The notes below the pieces were generated by a model. The model ran no database searches, was not told where the DNA came from, and saw only the letters and a program-made list of their open reading frames with translations. 48,482 nucleotides of DNA, taken from Armatimonadota bacterium. Its GTDB lineage: Bacteria > Sysuimicrobiota > Sysuimicrobiia > Sysuimicrobiales > Sysuimicrobiaceae. Location: positions 1-48,482 of the forward strand of contig JAVKGW010000011.1 in assembly GCA_031460175.1 (NCBI GenBank), read 5' to 3'. A program made the position numbers and the translations under genes. This document shows positions 40,407 to 48,338 of the stretch, in pieces. Numbering within the stretch: position 1 is the first letter of the stretch; each line of letters opens with the position of its first letter.

Positions 40407-40682
40407 GTGGCCCGCATTGCCCTCCACGTGGTGTGCAAGGTCTGCGGGCACCTGTTCGACACGCGGATCCGGACGGATCCGGCGTCCTTCCGGAAGGGGA
40501 CCTTCGCGGCCAACTACCACACCTGTCCGCACTGCGGAGCCACGGAGACCTACCGGAAGGCGGAGTACGTGCCACGGGACGTCCCCTCCGGGACGCCCGC
40601 GGGGCGTCCCGGAGGGGAAGGTGGTATACTGGACCCAAGTCAACACAGCGCGGGAATCTCCCCGGGAAAGGAGGGTAAGGGG
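40407..40682 (+). CDS. Zinc-ribbon protein, reading frame open into the superoxide dismutase gene
   Basis: A GTG-started frame (MARIALHVVCKVCGHLFDTR) with two cysteine pairs, CKVC (10-13) and CPHC, forming a zinc ribbon in about 55 residues. After VPRDVPSGTPAGRPGG the frame has no stop; it runs through the 16-base-arm palindrome and a promoter-like site and joins the superoxide dismutase gene in frame at 40683. Either the product is a 300-residue ribbon-dismutase fusion, or the ribbon protein ends through an unrecognised event, or the coding sense of the tail is accidental. The end given here is only the start of the dismutase. Neighbours are two more short zinc ribbons at 41437 and 41622. 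Confidence 0.6.
40583..40617. terminator. Perfect 16-bp inverted repeat with 3-base loop
   Basis: The arms at 40583-40598 and 40602-40617 are perfect reverse complements of 16 bases (start CCCCTCCGGGACGCCC) with loop GCG. It lies between the zinc-ribbon core and the dismutase start and would form a very stable hairpin. There is no T-run after it on either strand, so it may end transcription without a classical U-tract, or protect or regulate the dismutase mRNA. Confidence 0.7.
40622..40630 (+). promoter_or_regulatory. Extended -10 promoter candidate for the superoxide dismutase gene
   Basis: TGGTATACT (40622-40630) is an extended -10 element (TGn plus TATACT) 52 bases before the dismutase ATG. 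No -35 hexamer is visible because the palindrome occupies that region, which fits an extended -10 promoter whose use depends on the hairpin or a bound factor. Confidence 0.5.
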
Positions 40683-41309
40683 ATGGTCAAGTACGAGGCC
40701 AAGAAGTTCCCTTCCTTCGAGGTGGAGCTGGACGGCATCAGCAAGCGTACCATGGAGGAACACTACAAGCTCTACCAGGGTTATGTGAACAAGGCCAACG
40801 AGATCCTGGAGAAGCTCGCGGCCCTGGACAAGGACCCCGCCAAGGCCAACCCCACCTACTCCGAGATCCGGGAGCTGAAGGTGGAGCTCACCCGGGCCAT
40901 CGGAGGCGTGAAGAACCACGAGATCTACTTCGACCACCTGGGGGGGAGCGGGGGAAAGCCCCAGGGAGCCCTGCTGCAGCTCCTGGAGCGGGACTTCGGC
41001 TCCTTCGAAGAGTGGCAGAAGGACCTGAAGGCCACGGGGATCGCGGCCCGGGGTTGGGCGTGGCTCGCCTACGACTGGGATGTGGGGCGGCTCTTCAACT
41101 ACATCGGAGACGAACAGAACACCTATCCCGTCTGGAACTGCACGCCGCTGGTGGCCCTGGACGTCTTCGAACACGCTTACTTCATCGACTTCGGGACCAA
41201 CAAGGGCGCGTACATCGACGCCTTCTTCCGCAACTTGGACTGGGGAGCGGTGACCCGCCGGGCGGAGCGGTTCGGCATCTTCCGGCACGCGGGCGTGACA
41301 GGATCCTGA
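40683..41309 (+). CDS. Iron/manganese superoxide dismutase
   Basis: A 208-residue enzyme that turns superoxide into oxygen and hydrogen peroxide. The metal ligands fit H27 (EEHYKLYQGYV), H79 (KNHEIYFDHL), D160 and H164 (LDVFEHAY). The usual DVWEHAY has Phe in place of Trp. The ATG follows GGAGGGTAAGG. The sequence between H79 and D160 (GWAWLAYD, EQNTYPVWNCTPL) is typical, though Fe or Mn cannot be assigned by eye. It has its own extended -10 element and is followed by a terminator. No signal peptide, so cytosolic. Confidence 0.94.
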   Translation: MVKYEAKKFPSFEVELDGISKRTMEEHYKLYQGYVNKANEILEKLAALDKDPAKANPTYSEIRELKVELTRAIGGVKNHEIYFDHLGGSGGKPQGALLQLLERDFGSFEEWQKDLKATGIAARGWAWLAYDWDVGRLFNYIGDEQNTYPVWNCTPLVALDVFEHAYFIDFGTNKGAYIDAFFRNLDWGAVTRRAERFGIFRHAGVTGS

Positions 41310-41328
41310 GGGCTTCAGGGCCCGGGGA

Positions 41329-41359
41329 AGGGGGGGCAACAAAGCCCCCCTGATTTCTT
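41329..41359 (+). terminator. Rho-independent terminator after superoxide dismutase
   Basis: A G-run/C-run stem (GGGGGGC at 41331-41337 with GCCCCCC at 41344-41350) closing loop AACAAA is followed by TGATTTCTTT. It lies 20 bases after the dismutase stop and is the clearest intrinsic terminator in the window. Confidence 0.8.
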
Positions 41360-41436
41360 TCCTGAGCCGGCCAGGCAGGAATTTCTCCCGCCGCAAAGAA
41401 TGTTCACCGCACCCACCGGAAGAGGGGGCGAGGGGG

Positions 41437-41613
41437 ATGCGGGAACAGCGGCTCTGCTGCCCGTACTGCGAAACCGTGATGGAGCTCCGGTTCGAACCCC
41501 GGGCCCGGGAAGCCTCATGGTACGAGTGCCCCATCTGCGGGCATCGGGTGGAGCCTGAGGGTCTCCGTTCCCTGGACGATGAGATGCCCCCGCGCCGCTT
41601 CTCCTTCCAGTGA
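41437..41613 (+). CDS. Small zinc-ribbon protein (58 aa)
   Basis: A 58-residue protein (MREQRLCCPYCETVMELRFE at the start) with two CxxC pairs: CPYC (8-11) and CPIC (31-34). It fits a minimal zinc ribbon with an acidic and Arg-rich C-terminal tail. ATG 41437 follows GAGGGGG. Its stop overlaps a GTG start option of the next zinc-ribbon gene (GTGA). It was too short for the usual length cut-off. Function is unknown. Confidence 0.68.
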   Translation: MREQRLCCPYCETVMELRFEPRAREASWYECPICGHRVEPEGLRSLDDEMPPRRFSFQ

Positions 41614-41621
41614 GGCCCCTC

Positions 41622-41825
41622 ATGGCCCTCCCCCTCACCCGCCCCTGCCCCGTGTGCGGCGCGGAGATGGAGCTCGTGATCTCGGACGAGCTCCGTTCCG
41701 TGTACGTCTATGAGTGCACGGAGTGCGGCTTCCAGACCCGGGAGGTCGCGGAGGGCCTTGAGGAGTTCCCGGAAGAGGAGTGGGGGCCAGAAGAGCTGGA
41801 GGAGTCTGAAGACGAGGAGATCTAG
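41622..41825 (+). CDS. Small zinc-ribbon protein with acidic tail (67 aa)
   Basis: A 67-residue protein with CPVC and CTEC pairs about 24 residues apart (LTRPCPVCGAEMELVI, then YVYECTECGFQTREV) and a strongly acidic C-terminus (EEFPEEEWGPEELEESEDEE). ATG 41622 is chosen; GTG 41610 would add four residues and overlap the previous stop. It is five bases upstream of the alkyltransferase gene. Such ribbon-plus-acid-tail proteins are common hypothetical partners of transcription or translation factors, but nothing specific can be claimed. Confidence 0.68.
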   Translation: MALPLTRPCPVCGAEMELVISDELRSVYVYECTECGFQTREVAEGLEEFPEEEWGPEELEESEDEEI

Positions 41826-41829
41826 GGAG

Positions 41830-42393
41830 ATGAAGATCGTCTACACCGTGGTCCCCTCCGCCCTCGGGCGGATGCTCGTGGCCATCACCTCCCGAGGGGT
41901 GTGCGCGGTCATGTGGGGGCAGGAGACGGCGCTGGAGCGCCGTCTCCGCAAGAAGAGCCCAGGGGCGCAGCGGGAGGAGACGGATCCGGAGCTGGAGGTG
42001 TTCGCCTCGTCCCTGCAGGCCTACCTGGCCGGTACCTCGACGGCGCTGGATTTGCCCGTGGACCTCCGGGGAACCCCGTTCCAGCGGACCGTGTGGCGAG
42101 CCTTGCGGGACATCCCCCGGGGCGAGGTCCGGTCCTATGCGGATGTGGCCCGGGCCATCGGGCGTCCCGACGCGGCCCGGGCCGTGGGACGGGCATGCGC
42201 GGCCAACCCCGTGGCCGTCCTCGTCCCCTGCCACCGGGTGGTCCGCAGCGACGGCGGGTTAGGCGGGTACGGATGGGGGGTGCACCGGAAGCGGGCGCTG
42301 CTGGAGCTGGAAGGAGCGCTCAGGGGGAATCCCTCACTCCGAGAAGACCACTTCCCCGCCCAGGACCGTCATGCGAACACGGGCTTCCCGTAA
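41830..42393 (+). CDS. ogt: Methylated-DNA-[protein]-cysteine S-methyltransferase
   Basis: A 187-residue DNA repair protein that moves alkyl groups from O6-alkylguanine to its own cysteine. The acceptor is C134 in PCHRVV; RGEVRSYADVARAIG is the DNA-binding helix-turn-helix with the arginine finger, and GGYGWGVHRKRALLELE is the usual C-terminal block. ATG 41830 follows GAGGAG and is chosen over a GTG-type longer frame. The C-terminus (about 20 residues after LELEGAL) overlaps the convergent amidohydrolase gene by 60 bases, an unusually long overlap; a shorter true end cannot be excluded. Confidence 0.94.
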   Translation: MKIVYTVVPSALGRMLVAITSRGVCAVMWGQETALERRLRKKSPGAQREETDPELEVFASSLQAYLAGTSTALDLPVDLRGTPFQRTVWRALRDIPRGEVRSYADVARAIGRPDAARAVGRACAANPVAVLVPCHRVVRSDGGLGGYGWGVHRKRALLELEGALRGNPSLREDHFPAQDRHANTGFP

Positions 42394-43914
42394 GGTCTCC
42401 GGCTGCCGGAGCACGTCCCGATCCACCGCCACGAAGTCGGCCACCTTTCCCACCTCGAGACTCCCCTTGAGGTGCTCCTCCCCCGCGGCGTACGCGGGGC
42501 CCAGGGTGTAGGCCCGGAGGGCTTCCCGGACGGAAAGGGCCTCTTCCGGCCCCGGAAGCTCACGGCCGTCTTCCGGGTGGCGGCGGAAGACGGCCACGTA
42601 CATTCCCCGCAGCACGTCCGGGACCTCCACGGGTGCATCGGACCCGAAGGCGAGCACGGCTCCGCTACGCAGCAGGGACCGCCATGCATAGGCATATCCG
42701 GAGCGGGGGCCCCAGTACCGGCGCGCGATCGCCTCATCGCTCGCGCAGTGGATGGGCTGCATGGAGGCGACCAACCGGAGCTGCCCGAACCGGGGCAGGT
42801 CCGTCGGATGGACCAGCTGCGCGTGCTCCACCCGATGCCGAAGCCCGTATTGGCGGCTGGCATCCTGAGCGGCTTCGAAGGCATCCAGTGTCCAGCGGTT
42901 CGCGCGGTCGCCGATGGCGTGCACCGCGCAGGACCATCCGGCCCGGGCGGCCCGGGTCACCAACTCCACGAGTTCCTCCCGTTCATACGCGGGGATTCCC
43001 ATGTTCTGCTGGCCTTCGTAGGGTTCCAGCATGGCCGCGGTCTGGGAGCCGAGGGTCCCGTCCGCGAAGATCTTCACGAAGCCCACCCGCAGCCACTCGT
43101 CCCCCAGACCCGACTTCAACCCGAGACGCCGGGCCTCTTCCAGGCGCTGTGCGGGAATCGCGGCCACCACCCGAAGCCGCAGACTACCCGTCTGGTGCAG
43201 GCGTTGCAAAACCGCGAGCACCGACCGGTCCTCCCCGGGTCCCGCCATGTGGTGGACCCCGGTGATCCCGTGTCGGTGGAGATGGCGGACGGCCTCCAGA
43301 ACCGCGGATTCCACCTCCGACTCCGGAGGTGGGGGAACGGCCCGGGCCACGAGGGCCGTGGCAGCCTCCCTGAGCACCCCCGTGGGCGTTCCTCCCACCC
43401 GCTCGATGACTCCGCCGGGCGGGTCCGGGGTCCCCGGACCCACGCCCGACCGCGCCAGGGCCTGGGAGTTGCACCAGAGGAGGTGCCCGTCCCGGCTCCA
43501 CAGGACCACGGGGCTCTCCGGGGCGACGGCGTCGAGGTCCTCCCGACTGGGCACCTCCCCCTCCGGCCACCGACTCGGCTCCCACCCCCGCCCCAGGATC
43601 CAGGTGCCGGGAGTCGTCCGCCGCACCGCTTCCGCCACCCGCAAGACCGCTTCCCGCAGGGAACGCGCACCTTCCAGGTCCACCTGGCGACGGGAAAGGC
43701 CGAGGGCCACCAGGTGCAGGTGCGCGTCCGTGAAGGCCGGGAGGACCACAAGTCCTCCCAGGTCCACCTCCGGAAACTCCGGAAACCGGCTCCGCACTTC
43801 CGCATCCGTTCCCAGGGCCACGATCCGGCCCTGCCAGCAGGCCAGGGCCTGAGCCACGGTATCCCCGCGATCCAGGGTGTAGATCCTGCCGTTGTGGAAC
43901 CGAATGCCCCGCAC
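42334..43914 (-). CDS. Amidohydrolase family 3 protein (YtcJ-like)
   Basis: A 526-residue metal-dependent hydrolase. The family start GIRFHNGRIYTLD, the DAHLHLVALG metal motif (about 64-67), LGRGWEPSRWPEG, KIFADGTLGSQTAAM, CAVHAIGDRANRW and AFGSDAPVEVPDVL are all present. YtcJ-type proteins cleave amide or related bonds of unknown substrates; some act on N-acyl or formyl compounds. The start is GTG 43912-43914, one base overlapping the aldo-keto reductase stop (TAGTG), so the two are cotranscribed. The 3' end overlaps ogt. Confidence 0.9.
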   Translation of the reverse strand: MRGIRFHNGRIYTLDRGDTVAQALACWQGRIVALGTDAEVRSRFPEFPEVDLGGLVVLPAFTDAHLHLVALGLSRRQVDLEGARSLREAVLRVAEAVRRTTPGTWILGRGWEPSRWPEGEVPSREDLDAVAPESPVVLWSRDGHLLWCNSQALARSGVGPGTPDPPGGVIERVGGTPTGVLREAATALVARAVPPPPESEVESAVLEAVRHLHRHGITGVHHMAGPGEDRSVLAVLQRLHQTGSLRLRVVAAIPAQRLEEARRLGLKSGLGDEWLRVGFVKIFADGTLGSQTAAMLEPYEGQQNMGIPAYEREELVELVTRAARAGWSCAVHAIGDRANRWTLDAFEAAQDASRQYGLRHRVEHAQLVHPTDLPRFGQLRLVASMQPIHCASDEAIARRYWGPRSGYAYAWRSLLRSGAVLAFGSDAPVEVPDVLRGMYVAVFRRHPEDGRELPGPEEALSVREALRAYTLGPAYAAGEEHLKGSLEVGKVADFVAVDRDVLRQPETLREARVRMTVLGGEVVFSE

Positions 43915-44861
43915 TACGGGCTCTCCGGCGCGGCCAGAGCGGACAGCTCCTCCACCTCCTCCGGGGTGAGCTGGACCTCCGCGGCCCGGGCGTTTGCCGC
44001 CACCTGTTCGGGTCTGGTGGCCCCCGCGATCACCGTGCAAACCGCGGGCCGGTGGAGGAGCCACGCGAGGGCGATCTGCGCGAGTTCATGTCCCCGTTTG
44101 CGGGCCCACTCCTCCAGCCGTCGCACCACGGCGAAGTTCCGCGGAGTGGCGAACCGGTTCCGCATGTGTTCCAGCTGCGCGAACCGGGTCCCGGGAGGGG
44201 CTGGCTCCCCTTCCCGGTACTTCCCCGTGAGCAGCCCCCCGGCCAGAGGGAAGTACGGGATCACGCCTACCCCCAGGGCGGCGCAGGCGGGCAACAGCTC
44301 CCGCTCGATCGCGCGGTTCAGGAGGCTGTATTCCGGCTGCACCGTGGCGAATCGTGCCCATCCGTTCCGGTCTGAGATCCACAGGGACCACACCAACTGC
44401 CAAGCGGCGAAGTTGGAGCACCCGATGTAGCGCACCTTACCCTGTCGCACGAGGTCGTTGAGGGCCTCCAGGGTCTCCTCCAGAGGGGTTTCCGGATCCC
44501 ATCGGTGGATCTGGTAGAGGTCCACGTAGTCCGTCTGCAGCCTCCGCAGGCTGCGCTCGATGCCGCCCAGGATGCGGGCCCGGGAGGCCCCCCGTTGGTT
44601 GGGGCCCGGGCCCAGCTCCCACCCCACCTTGGTCGCGATGACCGCCTCCTCCCGATGCCCCCGAAGGGCTCGGCCCAGGAACTCCTCCGATTGCCCGCCC
44701 CCGTAGCTGTCCGCGGTGTCGAAGAAGTTGATCCCGCAGTCCAGGGCCGCGTGCACCACCCGGGCGGTCTGCTCCGCGTCGCACACCCGTCCGAAGTTGT
44801 TCCCGCCCAAGCCCACCACGGAGACCTTCAGCCCCGTGGAACCCAAGCGCCGGTATCGCAC
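43914..44861 (-). CDS. Aldo/keto reductase
   Basis: A 315-residue NADPH-type oxidoreductase with a TIM-barrel fold. The catalytic tetrad fits D and Y in FFDTADSYGGG, K in IATKVGWELG and H in YQIHRWDPETP. The coenzyme block near the C-terminus is VCTVIAGATRPEQVAANARA. The start GTG 44859-44861 with GGAGGTGGG upstream gives the family-typical RYRRLGSTGLKVS start; the very long open frame upstream is an antisense shadow of two plus-strand genes. It is coupled to the amidohydrolase gene. Substrate unknown. Confidence 0.95.
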   Translation of the reverse strand: MRYRRLGSTGLKVSVVGLGGNNFGRVCDAEQTARVVHAALDCGINFFDTADSYGGGQSEEFLGRALRGHREEAVIATKVGWELGPGPNQRGASRARILGGIERSLRRLQTDYVDLYQIHRWDPETPLEETLEALNDLVRQGKVRYIGCSNFAAWQLVWSLWISDRNGWARFATVQPEYSLLNRAIERELLPACAALGVGVIPYFPLAGGLLTGKYREGEPAPPGTRFAQLEHMRNRFATPRNFAVVRRLEEWARKRGHELAQIALAWLLHRPAVCTVIAGATRPEQVAANARAAEVQLTPEEVEELSALAAPESP

Positions 44862-44987
44862 GTCCCACCTCCGACGTCCGCTTCCTTCTCCCATTGTGAA
44901 TGGCGGAAACCACGGACAGGAGGGGTTTCTCATGGATCCGTCGTAATAACCCTTTCCAAAGGCCGTTCGCCAAAGGGGGTGGTGGAG

Positions 44988-46505
44988 GTGCGGAGAAGGC
45001 CCGGGCTGTTCCTGGTCGGGATCCTGGGGGTGATGGGATCCCTGATCCTTGGGGGAATTGCTCGTTCGAGCCCCACGGGGCCCTATGGGGGGATCCTGCG
45101 GGTGGTGGACGAACCGCCGGGGGAGCCGTTCGGGGTTCCCTGGGAGATCACGGCGTTCGGCACCATCCCCGCCATCCCCTCCCTGGAACCGCCCATCTGG
45201 ATGGACCGGGACGGGACCCCGAAGCCCCTCCTGGCTCGGCGATGGGAGCTCTCCTCGGACCGCCGGCAGCTCACCCTGTTGCTCCGGAGGGGCGTCCGGT
45301 TTCACGACGGCTCCACGTTCGACGCCCGGGCGGTGCAGTTTGCCCTGGAAAACCAGAAGAAGGTGGGGCGCTTCCCGGACCTGGTCCGGGTGGAGGTCCT
45401 GGGACCGGACCGGGTGCGGCTTGTGTACCGGCGGTGGGACAACCGGATCCTGGTGGGGTTGGCAGGGACCTTCGCCATGGTGGTCTCTCCCCAGGCCATC
45501 TCGCGGATGGGACTGGAGCGCGCGCGGTGGCACCCCGTGGGAACGGGGCCGTTCCAGTTCGTCCGGTACGAGCGGGACAGCTACGTCCGATACCGGAAGT
45601 TCCCCCAGTACTGGGACCGCGGCAAACCCTATCTGGATGAGCTGGAGCTGCGGTTCATCCGTGACCTCCAGACCCTCAAGGCCGCCCTGCTGGCCCGGCA
45701 GGTGGACGTGGCGGGCATCCAGGATCCCCGGGTGATCCGGGAGCTCGCGGCGGCGGGTTTCCGGCTCGTGGGTGCACCCAACTACATCGTGATGCTGGTG
45801 CCGGACAGCGCGAACGCCAATTCCCCCCTTGCGAAGCGGGAGGTCCGGGAGGCCGTCTCGTACGCCATCGATCGGCAGGCCATCGTGCAGGCCCTGGGCC
45901 CCGGCGTCCTCCAGGTCACCCATCAGATCGCCTTCCCGGAGCACAACGCCTATCTGCGCGACCTCCCGCCCACGCCGTACAACCCGAACCGTGCCAAGGA
46001 GCTGCTCGCCCAGGCCGGGTATCCCAACGGATTCCGGACACGGCTCATCGCCCCGCCCTTCGTGGAGCGGGACGCGGTGGTGGCCATCCAGCGGTACCTT
46101 TCGGAGGCTGGCATCCAGGCGGATCTGGAGTTCCCGGAGATCGGGCGATACCGGGAGTACCAGACCAAGGGATGGACCGGGTTCCTGGTGCAGCTTTACG
46201 GGTTCTTCGCGAACTACAACAGCATGATCGGCTTCTACTACATCGAGGCCCCGGAGGTGTACGTGAGCCTGCGCCGGCCACCGCAGCTGCAGACGCTCTT
46301 CCAGCAGTCCATCGCCACCCTGCAGCCAGAAGCCGCGCGCACCCAGGCGGTCCACCGTCTGCTCCTGGAGGACCGCACGGTGATCCCCCTGTGGATGGGG
46401 CCCCGGGTATACGTGACCGCGCCCTATGTGCACAACACGTACCACATGCGGGGCGTGGCCTGGCCCTTCTGGAAGCCCGGGGAGGCGTGGGTGGAGCGGC
46501 GCTGA
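44988..46505 (+). CDS. Peptide/solute ABC transporter substrate-binding protein, third paralogue
   Basis: A 505-residue family 5 extracellular binding protein, clearly paralogous to those at 1-1054 and 6655-8181: GGILRVVDEPPGEPFGVPW, FHDGSTFDARAVQFALE, GTGPFQFVRYERDS, YWDRGKPYLDELELRFIRD and YNPNRAKELLAQAGYPNG. Signal sequence LFLVGILGVMGSLILGGIA. Three in-frame GTG codons (44979, 44982, 44988) are possible starts; 44988 is used without strong preference. Unlike the other two it is not next to a UGSC gene, but next to a PEP-utilising-domain protein 22 bases downstream. No permease genes are adjacent. Confidence 0.9.
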   Translation: MRRRPGLFLVGILGVMGSLILGGIARSSPTGPYGGILRVVDEPPGEPFGVPWEITAFGTIPAIPSLEPPIWMDRDGTPKPLLARRWELSSDRRQLTLLLRRGVRFHDGSTFDARAVQFALENQKKVGRFPDLVRVEVLGPDRVRLVYRRWDNRILVGLAGTFAMVVSPQAISRMGLERARWHPVGTGPFQFVRYERDSYVRYRKFPQYWDRGKPYLDELELRFIRDLQTLKAALLARQVDVAGIQDPRVIRELAAAGFRLVGAPNYIVMLVPDSANANSPLAKREVREAVSYAIDRQAIVQALGPGVLQVTHQIAFPEHNAYLRDLPPTPYNPNRAKELLAQAGYPNGFRTRLIAPPFVERDAVVAIQRYLSEAGIQADLEFPEIGRYREYQTKGWTGFLVQLYGFFANYNSMIGFYYIEAPEVYVSLRRPPQLQTLFQQSIATLQPEAARTQAVHRLLLEDRTVIPLWMGPRVYVTAPYVHNTYHMRGVAWPFWKPGEAWVERR

Positions 46506-46526
46506 GGACGCGATCCTTCCGAAACC

Positions 46527-48338
46527 ATGTCGGCCCCGCTCCACTTTCCCAGTCCCCGGGACGTTCCGACCCCGCCCGGCGCGGAGGGGTGGGAGGAGCT
46601 CTACCCCTACTACCTCCGATTCGGGGAGGAGTGGGAGGAGCAGAGCCTGTGGCTGTTCGGGACCATTCACTTCGCGGAAGTGCTCGCGCCCTTCGATGCC
46701 GTCATGGTGGAGGCGACCCACCTGGCTCTGGGACAGATGAACAGCCGCACCTTCGCGATCCCCCCCGCCATGGGCATCGCCGCCCGTCTCCTGAACGGAT
46801 ACCTCTACATCAGCCCGATTCCCGTAGCGGATCCGCAGAAGGTCCAGGAACGGGTCAAGCTGTTCCAGTCCCGGGCCGGGTATTACTACGCGAACTGGAA
46901 CCGCATCTATACAGAGTGGAAGGAGAAGGTTCGAGCGGAGATCGAGCGGCTGAAGGCCTTCTCCTTTGAGAACCTCCCCGAGGTGGAACCGGAATCCTTC
47001 ATCGTGGAGCGCCGAGGGTATGGCTCCTCCCTGGACCTCCTCGTCACGTACCACCGGCTCGTGGAGAGCGTTTTCCGGGTGTGGCAGTACCACATGGAGA
47101 TCGTGATCATCGGGTTCGCCGCCTACTTCACCTTCTACGAGTTCTGCAAGAAGGCGTTCCCGGAGATCTCCGACCAGGCCATTACCCAGATGGTGGGCGC
47201 CATCGATGTAACCACGTTTCGCCCCAACGAGGAGCTCAAGCGTCTGGCGCGGCGGGCGGTGGAGCTGGGGGTGGACGGCTCCTTCGACCCTGCGGCGGAC
47301 GTGAGGGGGGTCTTCCAGCTCCTGGAACAGACCGAAGCGGGCCGAGCTTGGCTGGAGGAGTGGCGCCGGACTTCCGACCCCTGGTTCTACATGAACACGG
47401 GGGACGGACTCCAGCATCACTTTCGGGCATGGGTAGACGATCCGGAGGCCATCTTCGGCATCCTGTGCGACTACGTGGCGAAGGTGAAGCAGGGAGAACC
47501 CCTGGAGCGGGACGTGGAGGGCCGCCGACGAGAACGGGATCAGGTCACGGAAGGGTACCGGGCTTTGCTGCAGACGGAGGAGGACCGGAAGGCCTTCGAT
47601 GAGCTCCTGAGGCTTGTGCGCGACGTGTATTACGCCATCGAGGACCACCAGTTTTACGTGGAGCACTGGTACCAGAGCACCTTCTGGAACAAGGTACGGG
47701 AGCTGGGACGGCTGCTGACGAGGCAGAGGATTCTGCAAAACGAGGAGGACATCTTTTACCTCCACTGGACGGAGGTCCACACGGCTCTGGTGGACATGCT
47801 TCTGGGGTGGGCCATCGGGGTTCCGGCGCGGGGTGGGCGCTACTGGCCACGGATCGTGGATCGAAGGCGGGCCGTCCTGGAACGGCTGCGGACGTGGACT
47901 CCCCTCCCGGCCCTGGGCCAGCTGCCGGAGGCCGTGGTGGATCCCGCGGTGGTGATGCTCGGCGGGATCACCCCGGAACGTCTCCGGGAGTGGGCGGAGG
48001 GGTTGAGGGAGGAAGGGAAGGTCCTCCGGGGGATCGGAGCCTCACCGGGCACCGCGGAGGGAACGGCGCGGGTGGTGCTCCGCACCGAGCAGCTGGAGGA
48101 GGTGCAGGAAGGGGAGATCCTGGTGTGCTATGCCACGCAGCCGAGCTGGACCCCGGTGCTCTCCAGGGTACGCGGGACGGTAACCGACGCGGGAGGCCTG
48201 ATGTCCCATGCGGCCATCGTGGCCCGGGAGTTCGGAATCCCCGCAGTCCTTGGAACCGGATCTGCCACGAAGCGGATCCGGACAGGACAGAGGATCCGGA
48301 TAGATGGAGATGCAGGGGTCGTCACGATCCTGGATTGA
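46527..48338 (+). CDS. PEP-utilising phosphohistidine-domain protein (phenylphosphate synthase-like subunit?)
   Basis: A 603-residue protein. The C-terminal part (about 495-603) is a PEP-utilising mobile domain with the phosphohistidine motif GGLMSHAAIVAREFG (H561), preceded by LRGIGASPGTAEGTARVV. The first 480 residues are a helical, aromatic-rich region (WLFGTIHFAEVLAPFDAVMV at about 42-61 and many Tyr/Trp) that I do not recognise by name. There is no ATP-grasp (PPDK_N) domain, so it is not a complete PEP synthase or rifampicin phosphotransferase. Phenylphosphate synthase of anaerobic phenol degradation has a similar split, with the ATP-grasp part as a separate subunit; no such partner is visible here. 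It is 21 bases after the third binding-protein gene. Confidence 0.82.
   Translation: MSAPLHFPSPRDVPTPPGAEGWEELYPYYLRFGEEWEEQSLWLFGTIHFAEVLAPFDAVMVEATHLALGQMNSRTFAIPPAMGIAARLLNGYLYISPIPVADPQKVQERVKLFQSRAGYYYANWNRIYTEWKEKVRAEIERLKAFSFENLPEVEPESFIVERRGYGSSLDLLVTYHRLVESVFRVWQYHMEIVIIGFAAYFTFYEFCKKAFPEISDQAITQMVGAIDVTTFRPNEELKRLARRAVELGVDGSFDPAADVRGVFQLLEQTEAGRAWLEEWRRTSDPWFYMNTGDGLQHHFRAWVDDPEAIFGILCDYVAKVKQGEPLERDVEGRRRERDQVTEGYRALLQTEEDRKAFDELLRLVRDVYYAIEDHQFYVEHWYQSTFWNKVRELGRLLTRQRILQNEEDIFYLHWTEVHTALVDMLLGWAIGVPARGGRYWPRIVDRRRAVLERLRTWTPLPALGQLPEAVVDPAVVMLGGITPERLREWAEGLREEGKVLRGIGASPGTAEGTARVVLRTEQLEEVQEGEILVCYATQPSWTPVLSRVRGTVTDAGGLMSHAAIVAREFGIPAVLGTGSATKRIRTGQRIRIDGDAGVVTILD

Noticed and set aside
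40583-40617. The 16-bp palindrome as a classical rho-independent terminator or mobile-element end
   Set aside because: No T-run follows on either strand, no target duplication or transposase is near. It is kept as a hairpin of unknown role.
43914-47780. Minus-strand open frame of 1288 residues
   Set aside because: Only its end (from GTG 44861) is a real aldo-keto reductase; the rest is antisense to the third binding protein and the PEP-domain protein.
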